Of a DNA stretch of 11,496 nucleotides, positions 7,511-11,496 are shown one piece after another. Every line of letters starts with the position of its first letter. Positions within the stretch are counted from its first letter, which is position 1. A program made the translations under genes and the position numbers. This DNA is from an uncultured Acidobacteriaceae bacterium (GTDB lineage: Bacteria > Acidobacteriota > Terriglobia > Terriglobales > Acidobacteriaceae): NCBI GenBank assembly GCA_903842845.1, contig CAIMNN010000551.1, forward strand, positions 1-11,496. The letters are read 5' to 3'. The notes beneath the pieces are model-generated. The model saw nothing but the letters and a program-made list of their open reading frames with translations, made no database searches and was not told where the DNA came from.

Positions 7511-7537
7511 TAAAATATGACTATGGTCAGTGACCAT
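7511..7537 (+). promoter_or_regulatory. Candidate operator/promoter of the toxin-antitoxin operon
   Basis: ATGGTCAGTGACCAT (7523-7537) is a perfect dyad with 7-base arms and one central base, ending 12 bases before the chosen antitoxin ATG. TAAAAT (7511-7516) just upstream matches 5 of 6 bases of a -10 element, though no clear -35 is seen. Phd/YefM antitoxins are known to repress their own operon by binding short palindromes at the promoter, so this is the natural autoregulatory site. Confidence 0.55.
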
Positions 7538-7549
7538 GGGAGTAATTAT

Positions 7550-7777
7550 ATGCAGTCGACAATGCCGGCAGGGGAGTTCAAGGCCAAGTGCCTCAAAATT
7601 CTGGACCAGGTCGCCGAAACACGCGAGACGCTGGTGATAACCAAACACGGCAAGCCGGTGGCGCGGCTGGAGCCGATACATGTGGATGCCGACGTTATTG
7701 GTGCAATGCGAGGTACTGGCGTGATCATGGGCGACATCATCTCACCACTTGATGTTGAGTGGGAGGCGATGAAGTGA
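7550..7777 (+). CDS. Phd/YefM-family type II antitoxin
   Basis: A 75-residue antitoxin expected to neutralise the toxin encoded immediately downstream and to repress the operon. The Phd/YefM fold covers about residues 1-50: MPAGEFKAKCLKILDQV, then the typical LVITKHGKPVARLEPI segment (28-43). The C-terminus, GDIISPLDVEWEAMK (61-75), is the toxin-binding tail commonly seen in Phd-type partners of PIN toxins. The ATG at 7550 is preferred over an in-frame ATG at 7517: it has GGGAG at good spacing and gives the usual family N-terminus, and the longer form would translate through the putative operator. The stop overlaps the toxin start by 4 bases (GTGA), indicating translational coupling. Confidence 0.92.
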   Translation: MQSTMPAGEFKAKCLKILDQVAETRETLVITKHGKPVARLEPIHVDADVIGAMRGTGVIMGDIISPLDVEWEAMK

Positions 7778-8235
7778 GCTCGGCCTTTGTACACTCAGGT
7801 TTTCAGTTTTCAAGTTCGCCGGTGCTGTTGATTGATACGCATGTACTTGTTTGGATGATGTTCGGCGACCGGAAACTGGGAGCGCGTGCAGGCGACGAGA
7901 TACGTCAAGCGTGCAGCGAAGAGCGAACGGTTGTCTCGGCAATTACACCGTGGGAGATAGCATTGCTGGTGAGCAAGAAACGGATAGAGCTCTATCGCGA
8001 CGTGCAGGATTGGATGAACACGGCGTTATCACTGCCCGGTATTCGGCTTTGGCCGCTCGACCCGGAGATTGCAGTCGAAAGCACGCGCTTGCCTTGGGAG
8101 ATGCATTCCGACCCGGCGGACAGGATTCTTGTTGCAACGTCGCGGAAAATTGGCGCGACACTGGTGACCGCGGACCAAACGTTGCTTGCGATGGCTGGTA
8201 GTGGAAAGTTCCGCGCACTCGACGCAACAGTCTGA
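7774..8235 (+). CDS. vapC: VapC-family toxin, PIN-domain ribonuclease
   Basis: A 153-residue PIN-domain toxin, expected to be a Mg-dependent RNase that blocks translation when free of antitoxin. The acidic active-site residues are all present: Asp21 in LLIDTHVLVW, Glu61 in TPWEIALL, Asp116 in DPADRILVA and Asp134 in LVTADQTLL. The chosen start is a GTG at 7774 that overlaps the antitoxin stop codon, with GGGAGG 7 bases upstream. This leaves an unusual 15-residue N-terminal extension (VSSAFVHSGFQF...) before the PIN domain. A GTG at 7822 would give the usual family N-terminus (137 residues) but has no ribosome binding site. An upstream in-frame GTG at 7759 is also possible but less well placed. 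The stop is 3 bases from the stop of the convergent gene at 8239. Confidence 0.92.
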   Translation: MSSAFVHSGFQFSSSPVLLIDTHVLVWMMFGDRKLGARAGDEIRQACSEERTVVSAITPWEIALLVSKKRIELYRDVQDWMNTALSLPGIRLWPLDPEIAVESTRLPWEMHSDPADRILVATSRKIGATLVTADQTLLAMAGSGKFRALDATV

Positions 8236-8238
8236 GTG

Positions 8239-8865
8239 CTAGAGCCCCGCGCCGGCCCCTTGAATCGGCGTAATGTCGAGGGGCACTTCGCCGCTGAGAA
8301 ATGCTTCGCGATGGTCGGGGTCGCCGAGGTCCATGGTGAAGTGGTACCAGGTCTCGTCCTGAAGGATGCCCATGTTCCATGGGCCCACAACCGAATCAGA
8401 AAATTGCCACAGGATGTGGTAGCCGTCCTCGTTGGTGAAGCCTTCATTGTCGGCCTGGATGATTGCGTCGCCACGCTCCCAGAGCAAGGAGCGCAGCGCG
8501 TGCAGCGCGTTGCTGCCATCTTCAGTGAAGGCGCCTTGCAGATGCTGAATCGCATAAATGGTCTGAACTTCGGCCAGGTACTCAGCAAGCCACACCGCGG
8601 CTGATTCAGGCTGAGCCTCGCGCGTGTCTTCAATAAAATCCGCAATCATGTCTTCGCCAACGGAGCCCGGTGTAACGGGAAGGCGCTCAAGCAGCGCGAC
8701 TTCAACATTGTCGAGGCTTGAGAGCAACAGCGACTCCCACTCATCCTCATCGCCGGACTCAAGGGAGAGCTTGAACTCCGGGTGGTCAACAGCAATCTTT
8801 GCCAGCAGGTCTTCAAAGGCGGGGAACTCGGGGTCTTTGGAGAGGACGCGGGAGTAGTAGGACAT
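8239..8865 (-). CDS. Acidic protein of unknown function
   Basis: A 208-residue cytosolic protein (no signal peptide or membrane segment) that I do not recognise. It is strongly acidic, begins MSYYSRVLSKDPEFPAFEDL, and its C-terminal half is rich in aromatic residues (GYHILWQFSDSVVGPWNM, then ETWYHFTMDLGDPDHREAF). The ATG at 8865 is chosen because GGAG lies 7 bases upstream. The longer in-frame start at 8919 is a GTG inside the pgk terminator stem, and the ATG at 8880 has no Shine-Dalgarno sequence. It follows pgk on the same strand but after a terminator, and it converges with the toxin gene with only 3 bases between stop codons and no terminator between. Read-through on either strand would give antisense RNA to the other. 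Function cannot be inferred from position alone. Confidence 0.78.
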   Translation of the reverse strand: MSYYSRVLSKDPEFPAFEDLLAKIAVDHPEFKLSLESGDEDEWESLLLSSLDNVEVALLERLPVTPGSVGEDMIADFIEDTREAQPESAAVWLAEYLAEVQTIYAIQHLQGAFTEDGSNALHALRSLLWERGDAIIQADNEGFTNEDGYHILWQFSDSVVGPWNMGILQDETWYHFTMDLGDPDHREAFLSGEVPLDITPIQGAGAGL

Positions 8866-8900
8866 GGGGATGCTCCACATTGAGAGTAATTCATCGGGCA

Positions 8901-8945
8901 AAAATAAATCACCCCGCACCGTGCTGGTTTGCGCCGGATGCGGGG
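8901..8945 (-). terminator. Intrinsic terminator after pgk
   Basis: CCCCGCACCG (8912-8921) pairs with CGGaTGCGGGG (8935-8945), giving about 10 bp with one bulged A. On the minus strand the stem is followed by TGATTTATTTTTG. It begins 45 bases after the pgk stop and separates pgk from the unknown gene at 8865. Confidence 0.8.
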
Positions 8946-8989
8946 CTTGCTACAACTTCAATATTGTTTTCTGACAACTAATCTCTGTC

Positions 8990-10204
8990 TTACTTGTCCG
9001 TCAGCGCCTCTACGCCGGGGAGCTTTTTGCCTTCCAAGAACTCGAGGCTTGCGCCACCGCCGGTGGAGATGTGCGTGATTTTGTCGGCAACGCCGGCCTG
9101 GTTGATCGCGCTCACGCTGTCGCCGCCGCCGATGATGGAGATGGCGCCGGTGTTCGCCGCAACCGCGTTTGCAATCGCGTTGGTGCCGACTGCGAACTTC
9201 GGAAATTCAAAGACGCCAGCCGGGCCATTCCAGACAATGGTCTTGGCCTTGGCAACAACGGCTTCAATCGCCGCAACTGACTTGGGGCCGATGTCGAGTC
9301 CCTGCCAATCAGCGGGGAAGTTCACCGAAGTATCCCACGGCTGCGTGTTGGCGTCGGGGGCAAAGTTGTCGGCGAGAATGTTGTCGACCGGCAACAGCAG
9401 CTCAACGCCCTTGGCCTTCGCCTTGGCAAGCGCTTCTTTTGCAATGTCGATCTTGTCCTCTTCAACAAGGCTCTTGCCGGTGCTGACGCCCAGCGCACGC
9501 TGGAAGGTGTACGCCATGCCGCCGACGATGACCAGCGTGTCGACCTTGTCGATGAGGTTGTCGATGACGTCGATCTTGCCCGAGATCTTGGAGCCGCCGA
9601 TGATGGCGACGAAAGGCCGCTCGGGATTCTCAAGTGCCTTGCCTAGATAAGTAATTTCCTTTTCCATCAGCAGGCCGGCAACGGCAGGCTTGAGGAAGTG
9701 CGTGATGCCTTCTGTTGAAGCATGTGCGCGGTGCGCGGAACCGAAGGCGTCGTTGACGTACACCTCGGCGAGCGCGGCCAGCTTCTTGCTGAACTCCGGG
9801 TCGTTGGCTTCTTCCTCTGCGTAGTAGCGCAGGTTCTCAAGCAGCAACACCTGGCCGGACTCAAGCTGGCGCGCCAGTTCCTTGGCAATATCGCCGATGC
9901 AATCAGGCGCGAAGGCCACGTTGATCTGTGTGCCGAGTTCCTTGTCGAGCAGTTGACGCAGGCGGTCGACGACCGGGCGCAGCGAATACTTCGGATTCGG
10001 TTTCCCCTTGGGACGCCCCAGGTGCGAAGCGAGAATGACCTTCGCCTTGTTTTGCAATAGGTACTTGATGGTCGGCAGCGTGGCGACGATGCGTGTGTCG
10101 TCAGTGATGGTCTGGCCGTCTTCGGTGAGCGGCACGTTGAAATCAACGCGGACAAAGACGCGTTTGTTGGTCAGGTCGATATCGCGGATCGTAAGCTTGG
10201 ACAT
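8990..10204 (-). CDS. pgk: Phosphoglycerate kinase
   Basis: Cytosolic two-domain kinase making ATP from 1,3-bisphosphoglycerate and ADP. The 404 residues match the family. N-domain substrate-binding motifs are RVDFNVP (19-25), TR at 37-38 with the catalytic Arg38, ASHLGRPKG (59-67), LLLENLRYYAEEE (120-132) and NDAFGSAHRAHAS (151-163). C-domain nucleotide-binding motifs are IGGSKISGKI (202-211), WNGPAGVFE (325-333), GGGDSVSA (359-366) and STGGGASLE (380-388). The active site is complete. Small departures from common sequences are RYY for RFH/RFY and GGSK for GGAK. The ATG has AAGGAAG 6 bases upstream. The Rid-family gene ends 14 bases before the start, so the two are probably cotranscribed, with gap further upstream. 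Confidence 0.98.
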   Translation of the reverse strand: MSKLTIRDIDLTNKRVFVRVDFNVPLTEDGQTITDDTRIVATLPTIKYLLQNKAKVILASHLGRPKGKPNPKYSLRPVVDRLRQLLDKELGTQINVAFAPDCIGDIAKELARQLESGQVLLLENLRYYAEEEANDPEFSKKLAALAEVYVNDAFGSAHRAHASTEGITHFLKPAVAGLLMEKEITYLGKALENPERPFVAIIGGSKISGKIDVIDNLIDKVDTLVIVGGMAYTFQRALGVSTGKSLVEEDKIDIAKEALAKAKAKGVELLLPVDNILADNFAPDANTQPWDTSVNFPADWQGLDIGPKSVAAIEAVVAKAKTIVWNGPAGVFEFPKFAVGTNAIANAVAANTGAISIIGGGDSVSAINQAGVADKITHISTGGGASLEFLEGKKLPGVEALTDK

Positions 10205-10218
10205 TTTTTCTTCCTTTT

Positions 10219-10602
10219 CTACTTCGTTTGGTCGCCTGTGATAACTGCGTCCATTTCAATCTCAATGCGCCATGCGGGGTTCAACAGCGCGGCGACGACA
10301 ACCATGGTAGCGGCGGGCCGGATGGTGCCGAAGTACTCGCCATGCGCGCGGCCGATTGCTTCCCAGTCTTCAACGTTGGTCAGATACATGCGGGTACGGA
10401 CGACGTCAGAAAATTTTGCGCCGGCTTCAGCGAGCGCCTTCTCGGCTATCTCGAAGATGCGATGCGTCTGTCCGGCTGCGTCTTCATTTTCCGCGCCGAC
10501 AGGGCCGGTTCCGGCAAGATGAACAAGGCTGCCCACGCGCACCGCGCGCGAGAATCCGATGATGGGCTCGTAAGGCGAACCGCCGCTGATCTTTTGTCTC
10601 AT
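10219..10602 (-). CDS. RidA/YjgF/UK114-superfamily protein lacking the catalytic Arg
   Basis: A 127-residue Rid-superfamily member, a small trimer-forming fold. Recognisable segments are GFSRAVRVGSLVHLAGTGPV (16-35), AEKALAEAGAKFSDVVRTRMYLTNVEDW (53-80), GEYFGTIRPAATMVVV (88-103) and the C-terminal IEIEMDAV (113-120). In classical RidA, imine/enamine deaminase activity depends on an arginine in PARSCVEV and is helped by a tyrosine near residue 17. Here the equivalent stretch is PAATMVVV (Ala98) and the tyrosine position is Phe17, so it belongs to the Arg-lacking branches (Rid4-7 type) and should not be annotated as a 2-iminobutanoate deaminase. The ATG has no clear Shine-Dalgarno sequence, but the N-terminus fits the family. 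It sits between gap and pgk, after the gap terminator and 14 bases before pgk. Its substrate is unknown. Confidence 0.9.
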   Translation of the reverse strand: MRQKISGGSPYEPIIGFSRAVRVGSLVHLAGTGPVGAENEDAAGQTHRIFEIAEKALAEAGAKFSDVVRTRMYLTNVEDWEAIGRAHGEYFGTIRPAATMVVVAALLNPAWRIEIEMDAVITGDQTK

Positions 10603-10658
10603 GGGTATCAGTTTGTCGCATTCAGATTATTGATTTGTGAATCCCGGAGCCTGCACCT

Positions 10659-10691
10659 AAAAAAATTGCGGGACCCAGGTTCGAGTCCCGC
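10659..10691 (-). terminator. Intrinsic terminator after gap
   Basis: GCGGGAC (10668-10674) and GTCCCGC (10685-10691) form a perfect 7-bp stem with a 10-base loop. On the minus strand it is followed by AATTTTTTT. It begins 15 bases after the gap stop. The sequence across the loop and 3' arm reads GGTTCGAGTCCC on the plus strand, which matches a tRNA T-arm consensus, but no tRNA gene surrounds it. Confidence 0.88.
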
Positions 10692-10705
10692 ATATTAGTT
10701 GGAGG

Positions 10706-11496
<791 letters not shown>

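Noticed and set aside
7517..7549. Longer antitoxin starting at 7517
   Set aside because: It would add 11 residues atypical for the family, lacks a ribosome binding site, and overlaps the putative operator and promoter.
8866..8919. Longer N-terminus (start at 8919) for the unknown acidic protein
   Set aside because: That GTG lies inside the stem of the pgk terminator and has no ribosome binding site. The ATG at 8865 has GGAG at good spacing.
10600..10700. Possible tRNA gene suggested by GGTTCGAGTCCC
   Set aside because: No acceptor, D or anticodon arms can be formed nearby, and the element fits an intrinsic terminator for gap with a T7 tract.

Overview
The window looks like chromosomal DNA of a soil-type acidobacterium (Acidobacteriota, probably Acidobacteriaceae). 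This is inferred from the moderately high GC content, the run of secreted YVTN/lactonase-like beta-propeller lipoproteins, and the gap/pgk/tpiA cluster mixed with uncharacterised genes. No rRNA or tRNA marker is present, so the assignment is tentative.

Left part (1-5710, all minus strand). Three tandem paralogous beta-propeller lipoprotein genes run 5710 to 4250, 4098 to 2845 and 2761 to 1515. A strong intrinsic terminator (1465-1500) closes the series, and an unrelated lipoprotein of unknown function (1373 to beyond base 1) follows. All three propeller precursors place the lipobox cysteine at residue 26 once the middle gene's start is set at 4098. The last propeller gene carries a single-base frameshift near 2485-2486.

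Middle part (5711-7429). A 378-base divergent intergenic region separates the propeller operon from a MerR-family regulator on the plus strand (6089-6613). A bidirectional terminator (6634-6654) lies between merR and the convergent tpiA gene (7429 to 6677).

Right part (7430-11496). A Phd/YefM antitoxin and a VapC/PIN toxin (7550-8235, plus strand) sit divergent to tpiA. They meet, tail to tail with 3 bases between stop codons, an acidic protein of unknown function (8865 to 8239). Beyond it lie pgk (10204 to 8990), a RidA-superfamily gene (10602 to 10219) and the 3' part of gap (cut by the window end), all on the minus strand. Intrinsic terminators follow pgk and gap.

The right half is therefore a lower-glycolysis cluster (GAPDH, PGK and TIM supply consecutive triose-phosphate steps) interrupted by a Rid-family gene, an unknown gene and a toxin-antitoxin module. 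The left half exports lipid-anchored propeller proteins to the envelope. I see no CRISPR array, transposase, integrase or tRNA gene, and no convincing wholly new system. The most useful leads are the frameshift, the atypical Rid protein, the placement of the toxin-antitoxin module, and several perfect dyads in the two divergent intergenic regions.
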